Below, piece after piece: positions 17,725-26,116 of a stretch of DNA of 46,246 nucleotides. The notes under the pieces were generated by a model that was given only the letters and a program-made list of their open reading frames with translations, was not told the origin of the DNA and did not search any database. Each line of letters begins with the position of its first letter. Positions within the stretch are counted from its first letter, which is position 1. The translations under genes and the position numbers were made by a program. This DNA is from an uncultured Myxococcales bacterium (lineage in GTDB: Bacteria > Myxococcota_A > Polyangia > Palsa-1104 > JAEUJZ01), in assembly GCA_937868485.1 (NCBI GenBank), contig CALMML010000390.1:1-46246 (forward strand), read 5' to 3'.

Positions 17725-17744
17725 AGATTCCGCCGCCGGAATCT
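17725..17744. repeat. Perfect inverted repeat in the boxC-boxB gap
   Basis: 8-bp arms (AGATTCCG, CGGAATCT) with a 4-nt loop, 46 bp upstream of the boxB ATG. The bases after it on the minus strand are not T-rich, so it is not a simple terminator. It could be an operator or an mRNA-processing hairpin that sets the boxC:boxB ratio; this is inference. Confidence 0.45.
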
Positions 17745-17894
17745 TTGGAGCGGTCTTATCACGACTTGCAGGGGAAGAACCAGTGCGACCAAGCGGCGGT
17801 TGCGACGAGAAAATGTGTCGTTTGGGAACATTTTCCGCATCGCCAGCGGCCTACGCGAAACCGAGGAGCCAGCGAGGAGAAGACAAAGCGCGGA

Positions 17895-19589
17895 CTAGGT
17901 GCGACGCCAGTCGAAGCTCGGTCGCTCGGGACGACCGTAACAGGTCAGCGCACCGAGTGGACCCGTCGCATTTTCGCGAATGAAGATCCAGTTTTGCCAG
18001 GCCGACAGCCGTCCGAAGATCTTGCCTTCGCTCAGGTCGGGACCGGGGAAGCGCAGGTTCTGTTCCATTCCAGTCAGCGCGTCGGGAGACAGGCTCACAC
18101 GCTCTTCCACAGCCAGTCGCAGCGTATCGTCGAAGTCGAGATCATCCGCGAGCACCGTACACAGTCCCAGCTCGTCGGCTTCCGTCGCGGAAATCGGACC
18201 TTTTTCGCCGCGCGCCAGCACTTCCGACACGCGCTCGGGTCGATCGTGCGATCGCAGCGCCAGTCGCGTCTGACCGTTGGCCGCCAAAAGCGATCCCGCG
18301 TTTAGCACATCCGTCGCAAACTGCACGTCCGGACTGTCCAGCACGTAGCTGCGATCCGACGCGAGCAGAAGCTCCAGCATCGATCCCGCGTAGCAGCTTT
18401 CGGGATCAGCCACCGCGAAGAACGACTTCGCCGTCATGTCCATCCGACGCAGAACGCGCGCCATTTGCAGCAGCACTTCGCGTCCCAGCCAGTAGCCTCG
18501 TTGAGCGTACAGCGCCGCATCTGCCGCCAGCACATCCGCCCGCGCGCCACGCGTGCTCACCATCACCAGACCAATCGTGGCTTCGTGAAAGCGCAGACGA
18601 CAGATCGCATCGTCTAGCTCACGGAACGCACGCAGCGCCCACAGCTCCCCGCGACTCGCCAGCGCATGCAGCGCATCCGCCGACTTCACCGCTTGATCTG
18701 CACCTGGACCCCGCAGCGTCAGGTGCGCTGTGCGATGTGCGCGATCGATGTGCAGCGTCACAAACCGATAGCTCACCGTGTCGCCTTCAATCGTCGGGGA
18801 CAGCGGCTCTAGCGTGATGCCCGTCTGCGGACCCGGCGCGCTGACATTCGCGGCGCTCGCTTCTTGTGCCAGCTTACGAGCCCTGTCGCCAACCACCTGC
18901 GCAAAGCGGCTACGCGGAGCAATCTGATCGACCAGACGCCACTCCACGGAGCGCTTGCCGCGAATGCCTTCCGCCAGCGTCGAAAAGATGTCCGCGCGAT
19001 CGCGACGAACTTTGCGCTTGTCGACGAGCCGCGTCAGTCCACCCGTTCCCGGCAGCACCCCGAGCAGCGGCACTTCCGGCAGCGCAACCGTGCTCGATCC
19101 ATCGTCGATCAAGATGATCTCGTCACAGGCCATCGCCAGCTCGTAGCCACCACCGGCACACGGACCGGACACCGCCGCCAGGTAGCGCTGATTGCTGTTG
19201 CGACAGGCGTCCTCGATCGAGTTTCGCGTCTCGTTGGTGTACTTACAAAAGTTCACCTTAAAGCCGTGCGTCGACTGCGCGAGCATGTGGATGTTGGCGC
19301 CCGCGCAGAAGATGCGATCTCGACCCGAGCCCACCACGACGGTGCGAACCTCGGGATGCTCAAACCGCAGCCGCTGCACCGCGTCGCACAGCTCAATGTC
19401 CACGCCCAAGTCATACGAGTTGAGCTTCAGCACATACCCAGCAACCAGCGGCTCGTCCTCGCGAACGGCCATCAGCAGACGCGCCACGTCACCGTCAAGC
19501 TCCAGCTTCCAGTGACGATATTGCGCCGGAGAGGTCTCAAACGACGACGGTACCGGGTGCGTAGATTCAGTCTTAGCAGCAGTCTCCAT
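17895..19589 (-). CDS. boxC: Benzoyl-CoA-dihydrodiol lyase BoxC
   Basis: 564 residues from the ATG at 19589 (METAAKTES). The open frame runs a further 22 residues upstream without resemblance to the family. BoxC belongs to the crotonase superfamily and hydrolytically opens the epoxide made by BoxAB, giving 3,4-dehydroadipyl-CoA semialdehyde and formate. The first crotonase domain has FCAGANIHML, GPCAGGGYELAMACDEI and VPLLGVLPGTGGLTRLVDKRK. The second, degenerate one includes YAGSMLELLLASDRSYVLDSPD. The gene is 79 bp downstream of a Ser/Thr kinase gene on the same strand and upstream of boxB, so it may be part of a longer transcript. Confidence 0.94.
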   Translation of the reverse strand: METAAKTESTHPVPSSFETSPAQYRHWKLELDGDVARLLMAVREDEPLVAGYVLKLNSYDLGVDIELCDAVQRLRFEHPEVRTVVVGSGRDRIFCAGANIHMLAQSTHGFKVNFCKYTNETRNSIEDACRNSNQRYLAAVSGPCAGGGYELAMACDEIILIDDGSSTVALPEVPLLGVLPGTGGLTRLVDKRKVRRDRADIFSTLAEGIRGKRSVEWRLVDQIAPRSRFAQVVGDRARKLAQEASAANVSAPGPQTGITLEPLSPTIEGDTVSYRFVTLHIDRAHRTAHLTLRGPGADQAVKSADALHALASRGELWALRAFRELDDAICRLRFHEATIGLVMVSTRGARADVLAADAALYAQRGYWLGREVLLQMARVLRRMDMTAKSFFAVADPESCYAGSMLELLLASDRSYVLDSPDVQFATDVLNAGSLLAANGQTRLALRSHDRPERVSEVLARGEKGPISATEADELGLCTVLADDLDFDDTLRLAVEERVSLSPDALTGMEQNLRFPGPDLSEGKIFGRLSAWQNWIFIRENATGPLGALTCYGRPERPSFDWRRT

Positions 19590-19667
19590 GCCCTGCGGTG
19601 TACCGCAACTGGGGCTGCTTGGGCAACCGCTCCGACGCACCCAGGCGTGCGCCACAACCCGAGCGCG

Positions 19668-21386
19668 CTACCGCTTCTTGCTCTTCGCCTTTGTCTTTTT
19701 GACCTTGCCCGCTTTGCCCGCTGGCTTGTCCGCGTCGAGCTGAATCGGAATCAGCACCGCTTTGCCTTTCCCGGCACCGCGAATCGCATCGGCCACATCG
19801 ACGGACTGACTGCGAAATCCCGTCGCACTCGCTTCGCACTTGGTGTCTTCGGGCAGCACCAGCTCACACGACTTGCCGACATCGAGAATGCAGTTCTTCT
19901 TCGACCCACACAGCAGCGTCACCTTACCGGTCGACTGATTCTCGAAGGAAATCTTCTGCTCTTTGGGTGCAGCAGGCTCGCCCAGCGACGGCATCACGGA
20001 CTTCCCTGCGCCCAGATCCGCAGCCTCGGTGGCGTGCGACTTGCTACCTCCGCCCAGCTTCACCGCCAGCACCGCCACGAGCAGCAGCACCATCACACCC
20101 GCCACCCCAAGCAGCACCACCGGCAGCGACGAGCGCTTCGACAGCACAATCGGCGGCACTCGCTCGGTCGCAAGGTGTGGCTTTGGCTCAATCCCCGACG
20201 GATTCTCTTTGAGCCGCGCCTTTTCCTTCGCAATGTCCGCCTTGCTCGGAATCGCCGCTTGCAGCGTCGGAGCGAACATGTCTCCCGACGTTAGTGGCGA
20301 CAGCTCTGGCTGAGCGCTCGGCGTCCCCGGTGACGGCGACGTAGCCACCGTTTGCAGCGACGAAGAAGGCCGCATCATCGCCGGGTCAGGAGGAAGCGTT
20401 CCGCTGTCGATCAGCTCCTGAAGAACGTTCGCCAGCTCGTCCATGCTCGCGTAGCGGTTTTCCTTCTGCTGCGCCATCGCCTTGAGGACGATCTTTTCCA
20501 GCGACTCCGGGATGTTCAGATCCGCACGACGCTTGCGAGGCGGCACCGGCTTTTCCGTCAGGTGCTTCATCAGCGTCGACATCGGTCCGTTGCCTCGGAA
20601 CGGAACCTGGCCCGTCAGCATCTCGTACATGATGCAGCCGAGCGCATACTGATCGACGCGCGCATCAAACGCTTCACCCGCGCCTTGTTCCGGCGACAGA
20701 TATTCCGGCGTTCCCAACACAGTTCCCGTCGCAGTCGCTCGCAGGTTCGGCAGGTTCGCGCCACCGGACAGCGACTCACGAGTACCCGCCATCACCTTTG
20801 CGATGCCAAAGTCGAGGATCTTGACGAAGTCTTTGCGTCCTCTCTCGAGGATAAAGATGTTCCCCGGCTTGAGGTCGCGATGGACAATTCCTTTTTCGTG
20901 AACCGCGTGCAGTCCACGCGCAATCTGCTCGGCAATCCGACACGAGCGCAGCGGCGGAAGCGCGCCTTTGGCAATCACGCTTTCCAGCGACTGACCTTGC
21001 AGAAACTCCATCACCAGATACGGACGCCCGTCGTCGAGCACGCCGAAGTCTGTGATGTCGACAATGTTTTCGTGTCCGATGTGACACGCGCTCTTTGCTT
21101 CGAGCAAAAAGCGCTGCTGCATCATCGGATCTTGCGCCTCGCGCAGCAGCTTGATCGCCAGCGGCTTGTCGAGCACCGAGTGCTTGGCGCGATAGACCAC
21201 GCCCATTCCGCCCGACGACAAAAACGACTCGATGAGATACCGCCCACCGAGCGTTGCGCCAATCAGCGGATCGGCTGGAACCTCTGCCGCGCCGCCTTTG
21301 GGACAGACATGCTTCTCTTTATATCCGTAAACCTGTTGACAGTTCCCACACACCCGCGTGACGCCGGTCGAAGGTGACTCGCTCAT
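19668..21386 (-). CDS. Ser/Thr protein kinase with N-terminal Cys motif and C-terminal transmembrane tail
   Basis: 572 residues from the ATG at 21386, chosen for the CAAGG 8 bp upstream. A short N-terminal C-x2-C...C motif (CGNCQQVYGYKEKHVC) suggests a three-cysteine metal knuckle. The kinase domain (about 50-310) is complete: glycine loop SSGGMGVVY, catalytic Lys in LAIKLL, HRDLKPGNIF, DFGIAK and GTPEYLSPEQG. A Pro/Ser linker leads to one transmembrane helix (LPVVLLGVAGVMVLLLVAVLAV). Beyond it is an extracytoplasmic domain of about 110 residues with two cysteine pairs, ending in a Lys-rich tail. It lies upstream of boxC on the same strand. A role in controlling aromatic degradation is possible but unproven. 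Confidence 0.93.
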   Translation of the reverse strand: MSESPSTGVTRVCGNCQQVYGYKEKHVCPKGGAAEVPADPLIGATLGGRYLIESFLSSGGMGVVYRAKHSVLDKPLAIKLLREAQDPMMQQRFLLEAKSACHIGHENIVDITDFGVLDDGRPYLVMEFLQGQSLESVIAKGALPPLRSCRIAEQIARGLHAVHEKGIVHRDLKPGNIFILERGRKDFVKILDFGIAKVMAGTRESLSGGANLPNLRATATGTVLGTPEYLSPEQGAGEAFDARVDQYALGCIMYEMLTGQVPFRGNGPMSTLMKHLTEKPVPPRKRRADLNIPESLEKIVLKAMAQQKENRYASMDELANVLQELIDSGTLPPDPAMMRPSSSLQTVATSPSPGTPSAQPELSPLTSGDMFAPTLQAAIPSKADIAKEKARLKENPSGIEPKPHLATERVPPIVLSKRSSLPVVLLGVAGVMVLLLVAVLAVKLGGGSKSHATEAADLGAGKSVMPSLGEPAAPKEQKISFENQSTGKVTLLCGSKKNCILDVGKSCELVLPEDTKCEASATGFRSQSVDVADAIRGAGKGKAVLIPIQLDADKPAGKAGKVKKTKAKSKKR

Positions 21387-21524
21387 GCGACACCTTGCGG
21401 TGCCTGGGCAGACCAAGACATCCGTCGGAGGTACGTAGATAGGTCAAAGCGCATTACTGGTATAAGAGCCCAATATTATGGGACGCCATTTTCATCGAGC
21501 GGTCAAGCTGAACGGTGTCCGCCG

Positions 21525-22577
21525 TTACTTGCTGCGGCCTAGCGAGCTATCCACTTCCCGGTAGCGCTTGCGCAGCTCTGCGATTCGCTTCAGAAGCTCA
21601 TAGTTTTCGGATCGAAACTCCGCCAGATAGCGTCGCTCACGCCGACGGGCCGCTTGTGCTTGCTGAAGCTCGACGAGCCGCTCGGCCAGCTGCTTGGCTG
21701 ACGTAAACGCGCTGACCAGCGTGGTCACCCGCGAGCCTTCCAGCCGATCGATCCGGCCTGGCTTTCCTCGCGATGGCGGAAAGTACATCATCACCAGCGT
21801 TTCCGGCGACTGCGCTTGCAGCGAGCGAACCACGGTTCGGCTCGGAAGATCCGGCAGCGTTTCCTTGATCAGCGCCAAGTCAAACGGTCGCTCCGACGAA
21901 CGATCAAGCGCTTCACCACCGCTTACCACCGTCGTCAGCGAAAACGAACTGGTCACCAGCGGCGACAGCGACTGCGTCAGCCAGCCATCGTCTTCCACAA
22001 GCAGCACGCTCACGTAATCATCCGTCGGTGATGCTGGAGATCCCGAGCCTCGCTGGGTCAGCTGCGCCTTCAGCTCACCGATGCGCCGCGCCGTGTCCGT
22101 CAGACGATACAGAAGATCTTCCGCCAGCGTGCTGTAGTCACGCAGCATCTGGCTGCGATCGGCACGCTGCTTGGCATCTTTCAGCGATGACAACACGCGC
22201 GGTCCAAGCAGTCGCTTGTCATCGGTCGATCGACAGATGATATCGACCGCCCCCCGCCGGACCAGCTGCACCGTGGTGTCAAAGCTCGGTTCGTCGATCA
22301 AAGCGATCAGATCGGTACGCGGAGCCAGGAGGCGAAGCTCGGTCAGCAGCGTCAGCACCGACGAAAGAGGCAGCGAGTCTACATCGATAAGCACCACCGG
22401 ATACGGCGTCTTTGCGATCACCGCGCGGGCAGCATCCGCATCAGCGACGACGACGGAGTTTATCTCGGATTGACTCAGCAGATCCTGCAGCGCGGCTTGG
22501 GCCGTCTGCCTCTGTGAGACAATCAGCGCCGACTCTGTCAGCATCGACGACTGTTTTTCGTCTCCAGGTTTGCTCAT
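21525..22577 (-). CDS. Tandem receiver-like protein with degenerate phosphorylation sites
   Basis: 350 residues. Two receiver-like folds are joined by a helical linker (about 130-185), and a coiled coil ends the protein (about 300-345, ending REVDSSLGRSK). Domain 1 (about 16-128) keeps an Asp after strand 3 (VVLIDVDS, Asp65) but lacks the acidic pair, the Thr and the Lys. Domain 2 (about 190-298) keeps the acidic pair (VLLVEDD) but has Lys238 where the phospho-acceptor Asp belongs (LALIKETLPD) and also lacks the Lys. Neither domain should be phosphorylated in the usual way. No output domain is seen, so it is probably a protein-protein adaptor. The stop TAA lies in a short inverted repeat (21511-21526). 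Confidence 0.75.
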   Translation of the reverse strand: MSKPGDEKQSSMLTESALIVSQRQTAQAALQDLLSQSEINSVVVADADAARAVIAKTPYPVVLIDVDSLPLSSVLTLLTELRLLAPRTDLIALIDEPSFDTTVQLVRRGAVDIICRSTDDKRLLGPRVLSSLKDAKQRADRSQMLRDYSTLAEDLLYRLTDTARRIGELKAQLTQRGSGSPASPTDDYVSVLLVEDDGWLTQSLSPLVTSSFSLTTVVSGGEALDRSSERPFDLALIKETLPDLPSRTVVRSLQAQSPETLVMMYFPPSRGKPGRIDRLEGSRVTTLVSAFTSAKQLAERLVELQQAQAARRRERRYLAEFRSENYELLKRIAELRKRYREVDSSLGRSK

Positions 22578-22683
22578 CCTAGGCCCCCAGGCACAGCGCC
22601 GCTACCCAAAGCTGTGTTGCTTCATTATCAGCCCAATCCATTTCTGCTTGGTATCTCAAAAATCACCAAGCGATGCGACAAAG

Positions 22684-24015
22684 TCAGGGCTTGCTTCCCG
22701 AAAAAGCGAACGGAAAGCGAAAGGTACGCAGCGGACCCACTGGGCGGGGAAAGCGCCACTCGGACACGCGCTGAGACAGGCAGGACTGAAGCACCGGCAG
22801 GCCCAATGTATCGTCACTGACCGCGACATTTTGAGCCATTCCCACGTCGCTCAGCGTAAAGACCAGCTCAACCCGTCCACGCGGAGGCTCCCCGCCGAGT
22901 CCACGCACCGCTCGCTCGTAGCAAGCGCGAACCTGTGCGGAGTATGTCGAGGCCACAAACTCAATGTTGGCCAGATCTTGCTGCCAAGCCGCACGCTCTG
23001 CCGCGCTCAGGGGTCGATCTTCGTTCGCTGGAGCCGTCTGCGCAGTGGCCATCGCAGGGGACGCAGCCGACGCAGAAGAAGGCGGAACAGCAGGCAATCC
23101 ACTGGGCGGAACCGAGGCTGAAGCGCTCCCTGCGGGCTGAAGCGAAGCAGACCCAGCTTGCGAGGGCAGCGCTGATGACAGTGCGCCAGGACTTGATGAA
23201 GCGCTCGGCTTGCTCGTCGGTCGCGAGGTCCGAGCTGGCTCAGAGCGAACGCTCGTCGCCGGACTCATCGCCTGCGGCTGCAGCGGACTCGGATGTTCCA
23301 TCGAACGTTCTGGCTGACGTTCTGGCTGACGTTCTGGCAGCACCCACACCACCAGCATCGCAACCAGCCCCGCGAGCAGCAGCCACAAAAGACCGAACAG
23401 CACCGACCGCAGCAGTCCAAATCCAGCGCGAGTCTGCGTGGGACGATAGGAAATCGGAACGGTCGGCTCATCGGCCACGGATCGCGGCACACCGCTTGGC
23501 TGCGCACGATCACGCGATCCCGACGACATCGCGACAAACTGAGGCGCCGTCTCAACATTCGGTTGCAGTGTGCGCGGTGGACGTCCCGACGAGCGTCCCG
23601 AGGACTGAGACGACCCCGCGGCTGGCCGGGCACGGCGAGGTGTCTCATCGGCTCGATCGACCGCTCGATCGACGGCTCTGTCCGCAGCTCGGTCCGATGT
23701 CGCAGCGTGTAATACGGACAGCACATCGTCAGGCAGCACGGTGCCCACCGGCGAGGTCTGGACGCGACGATCGGGAGACGAAGCCCGCACTTCATGTCCA
23801 GCGCTCGGAGGCTCGCTGTGCGCACGCTGCGGCTCTACATCATCGCGATCGGCATCTGGACGCGAGCTTCCAGAAAGAGCCGGACCAGGACTGCTGTCGC
23901 GCCGCTCCGCAGGCCCAAGGGGTTGCCCACACATGCCACAGAAGCGACTCCCCAAAGGGGCCTCTGTACGGCAGGTCGGACACACCAACGGTACCATGTC
24001 GGGAAAATCTATCAT
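22684..24015 (-). CDS. Zinc-ribbon, single-helix membrane protein with AgmX/PglI-type C-terminal domain
   Basis: 443 residues. A four-cysteine zinc ribbon (CPTCRTEAPLGSRFCGMCG) opens the protein. About 170 disordered residues follow, then one transmembrane helix (about 205-230, LLRSVLFGLLWLLLAGLVAML), a Ser/Pro/Ala linker and a C-terminal domain of about 95 residues. That domain has the pattern VRACYERAV, GRVELVFTL, VAVSDDTLGLPVLQSCL, WRFPRP and a final PFAF, as in the domain named after myxobacterial gliding proteins AgmX/PglI, which resembles the TonB C-terminus. It probably links the inner membrane to a periplasmic partner. A second ATG 18 bp inside is an equally good start; neither has a clear ribosome binding site. 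Confidence 0.8.
   Translation of the reverse strand: MIDFPDMVPLVCPTCRTEAPLGSRFCGMCGQPLGPAERRDSSPGPALSGSSRPDADRDDVEPQRAHSEPPSAGHEVRASSPDRRVQTSPVGTVLPDDVLSVLHAATSDRAADRAVDRAVDRADETPRRARPAAGSSQSSGRSSGRPPRTLQPNVETAPQFVAMSSGSRDRAQPSGVPRSVADEPTVPISYRPTQTRAGFGLLRSVLFGLLWLLLAGLVAMLVVWVLPERQPERQPERSMEHPSPLQPQAMSPATSVRSEPARTSRPTSKPSASSSPGALSSALPSQAGSASLQPAGSASASVPPSGLPAVPPSSASAASPAMATAQTAPANEDRPLSAAERAAWQQDLANIEFVASTYSAQVRACYERAVRGLGGEPPRGRVELVFTLSDVGMAQNVAVSDDTLGLPVLQSCLSQRVSEWRFPRPVGPLRTFRFPFAFSGSKP
23305..23340 (-). repeat. Three 12-bp tandem repeats in the AgmX/PglI-type gene
   Basis: Three copies of ACGTTCTGGCTG (plus strand; the last ends CAG) encode a PERQ repeat just outside the membrane helix. 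Twelve-bp units keep the frame, so copy number could vary without breaking the protein. Confidence 0.8.
23651..23698 (-). repeat. Degenerate 12-bp repeats encoding DRAV units
   Basis: Four 12-bp units: the first two (GCTCGATCGACC, GCTCGATCGACG) differ by one base, the next two have diverged. They encode DRAADRAVDRAVDRAD in the cytoplasmic linker of the same protein. Confidence 0.65.
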
Positions 24016-24143
24016 GAAGGCGCGCCCCGTGATTCCCCGAAGTGGCCACCGCTTGCTGTGATATTATGCTCCAGAGTTTTGTATTGGCCCGTGGCAGAAC
24101 CTCTGAGCGCGATGAACTGCCCTCTGTACTTCGTGGAGACCCC

Positions 24144-25835
24144 ATGGTGAGCTTGCGACGCCCCAGTTCTAGGCCCCTCAATTTTTGTCTGCCTTCTTAC
24201 GCACATCTACGCCGCCTGCCCCATGCCATGCTGGCAATGCTGGTCGGCCTGTTTGCGCTGGTGTGGCAGTCGACTCCTTCCTTCGCTCAAGACAAAAAGA
24301 GCGTCGCGGTTCTCGCCATTGAAGGCGGTCCGCCCAAGCTGCAAAAAGCCATCGAAAATGCGCTCAAGAAGGACTACACGATCGTCCCCGAGAGCAAGTG
24401 GAACGCATCCGCCAAGAAGCTGAACGTGACGGGCCACGGCACCGAAGACGTCGCGATGGTCGCCAATGATCTGAAGGTGGACGTCGTCATCACCGGCAAA
24501 GTGAAGACCGATAAGGACACCGGCACCTGGAAGCTCAACATCGCGGCGCGGCACGGATCGTCGGGTAAACCGGTCGGCAAGCTCAGCTACGATCTGAAGA
24601 GCGAAAAGGTAGATGCCGCAACGATCTCGACGGTAGAAACGGAGATCGGCCCGGCGGTGGTGGCTGCGATCGCAGGTCCGCCAGAAGACAAGGTCGCGGT
24701 TGCGCAGATTGAGCCGCCTCCGTCGACGCCCGGTTCCACGCTTGGCAAGGAAGAAGATCCGATCGCCAAGCTCGCTCGTGAAGAAGCCGCCAAGCGTCAG
24801 CGCGAAGAAGCACTCTCGCGTCCGATCTACTATCCGTACATTGATGCCAGCGCCGGCGCGATCATCGGTGGTCGTAACTTCAGCTATACCGAGGATGCCG
24901 ATGCTGCTTCGCCGCTCAAGTGCTACGACCTCGACAAGCGCGTTCCCGATCCCAAGGATCCAGGTGGACGAGGCTACGTGTCGCGCTATCTGCCGTATAA
25001 GCGTGGCAGCACGCCAGCCTGCCCGGGCTTTGCAACGTCGGTGGCCGCTGGTGTTCGTGCCGATGTGACTGCATATCCGCTCGCGTTTTTGCGCTTTAAC
25101 CCGGTAAAGGGTCTCGGACTCGGTGCCACGTTCGATTACATGTTCTGGCCGGACTCGAAGTACGGTTCGGGCACGTCGCAGGTGCTGCTCAACACCCGTG
25201 AGTGGCGCGTCGAAGGCGGTCTCCGCTACCACTACAACATCCTGAACAAGCGCAACATGCCGTCGGTGCTGTTCAACGCGCAGTACGGTGCGCACTTCTT
25301 CGCCGTCGCCAAAGAGCAGAAGCAGTACGACTATCTCGACGAAAACTTCAACCCGAAGAAAGCCGACGGAATCAACGATCACGGTCTGCCCGACATCCTG
25401 TACCAGTACGTGACCATCGGTCTGGGCGCGCGCATTCCGTACTTTGTCACCGAGAAGCTGTACTTCGCGGGCTTGGTTCACTTTAACTTCCACGTTCCGC
25501 TCAGCTACGGCGAGATCACCAACCGCTTTGACGGAAGCAACACCGACACCTCGTCGGGTCCGGTTCCCGAGATCTACGGCAACGGTGGCTTTGGTCCGGC
25601 GAGCGGCTGGGGTCTGCGCGCCAACGTCACGCTGCTCGAAGCGATGGTCTGGAAGGGCCTCACCGTTCGTCTGAGCGGCTACTACGAAATGTTCCAGTAC
25701 ACGTTCGACCTGGGCAAAAACCTGTCGAGCCAAGAGCCTGGCGATGTCGCGACGGGTCGCGATGCACGTCACCTGGCCGCAGGCGCCAGCGACAACTACT
25801 TCGGTGGCGTGATTCAGGTCGGCTACCAGTACTAA
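24144..25835 (+). CDS. Secreted protein with C-terminal outer-membrane beta-barrel
   Basis: 563 residues from the ATG at 24144, preceded by GGAG at 6 bp. An N-terminal signal sequence (hydrophobic core MLAMLVGLFALVW, likely cut after SFA) is unusually long because about 25 basic residues precede it. Residues about 50-190 form a small periplasmic domain (SVAVLAIEGGP, VDVVITGKVKT) reminiscent of the FlgO/TolB-like alpha-beta fold used for lipoprotein-borne sensing. From about 230 to the end, alternating aromatic strands and a terminal aromatic residue (GVIQVGYQY) indicate a beta-barrel. I do not recognise the exact family. It is divergent from the AgmX/PglI-type gene, whose product could reach it across the periplasm. 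Confidence 0.75.
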   Translation: MVSLRRPSSRPLNFCLPSYAHLRRLPHAMLAMLVGLFALVWQSTPSFAQDKKSVAVLAIEGGPPKLQKAIENALKKDYTIVPESKWNASAKKLNVTGHGTEDVAMVANDLKVDVVITGKVKTDKDTGTWKLNIAARHGSSGKPVGKLSYDLKSEKVDAATISTVETEIGPAVVAAIAGPPEDKVAVAQIEPPPSTPGSTLGKEEDPIAKLAREEAAKRQREEALSRPIYYPYIDASAGAIIGGRNFSYTEDADAASPLKCYDLDKRVPDPKDPGGRGYVSRYLPYKRGSTPACPGFATSVAAGVRADVTAYPLAFLRFNPVKGLGLGATFDYMFWPDSKYGSGTSQVLLNTREWRVEGGLRYHYNILNKRNMPSVLFNAQYGAHFFAVAKEQKQYDYLDENFNPKKADGINDHGLPDILYQYVTIGLGARIPYFVTEKLYFAGLVHFNFHVPLSYGEITNRFDGSNTDTSSGPVPEIYGNGGFGPASGWGLRANVTLLEAMVWKGLTVRLSGYYEMFQYTFDLGKNLSSQEPGDVATGRDARHLAAGASDNYFGGVIQVGYQY

Positions 25836-25917
25836 GCGCTCCGCGACTTCACACATACCGCATCCGCCCCGCCCTTCTTTCGCAGCAACTTCCGCACAAC
25901 TGAAGACCAAGCGCCTC

Positions 25918-25937
25918 GCTCGCTCACCGAAGCGAGC
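25918..25937 (+). terminator. Hairpin after the beta-barrel gene
   Basis: A 7-bp stem GCTCGCT/AGCGAGC with a 6-nt loop, 82 bp after the stop codon, followed by CGATTCCTGTT. The T-run is weak, so this is a modest candidate. Confidence 0.35.
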
Positions 25938-26074
25938 CGATTCCTGTTATGCGCACTCGATTCAGCGCCAAGAAAACGGTCGGAAGCGACTTCGCAAAGA
26001 AGCGCGCAGAACACCAAGGTGTGGAAAAGCGGCGAAATGAACAGGCGAACTGGATAGAAAGACGGAGGAAGGAA

Positions 26075-26100
26075 GATGCTCTGCGACGAAGGAGAGCATC
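26075..26100 (-). terminator. Terminator of the MerR/sigma-4-like operon
   Basis: A perfect 8-bp stem (GATGCTCT, AGAGCATC) with a 10-nt loop begins 16 bp after the stop of the gene at 26117. On the minus strand it is followed by a pyrimidine-rich run beginning TTCCTTCCTCC, which suits factor-independent termination. Confidence 0.55.
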
Positions 26101-26116
26101 GATAGGAGCGTGGCTG

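Noticed and set aside
24207-25910. Long minus-strand open frame (567 codons) opposite the beta-barrel gene
   Set aside because: It mirrors the codon phase of the real gene, which has a ribosome binding site, signal peptide and a typical C-terminus.
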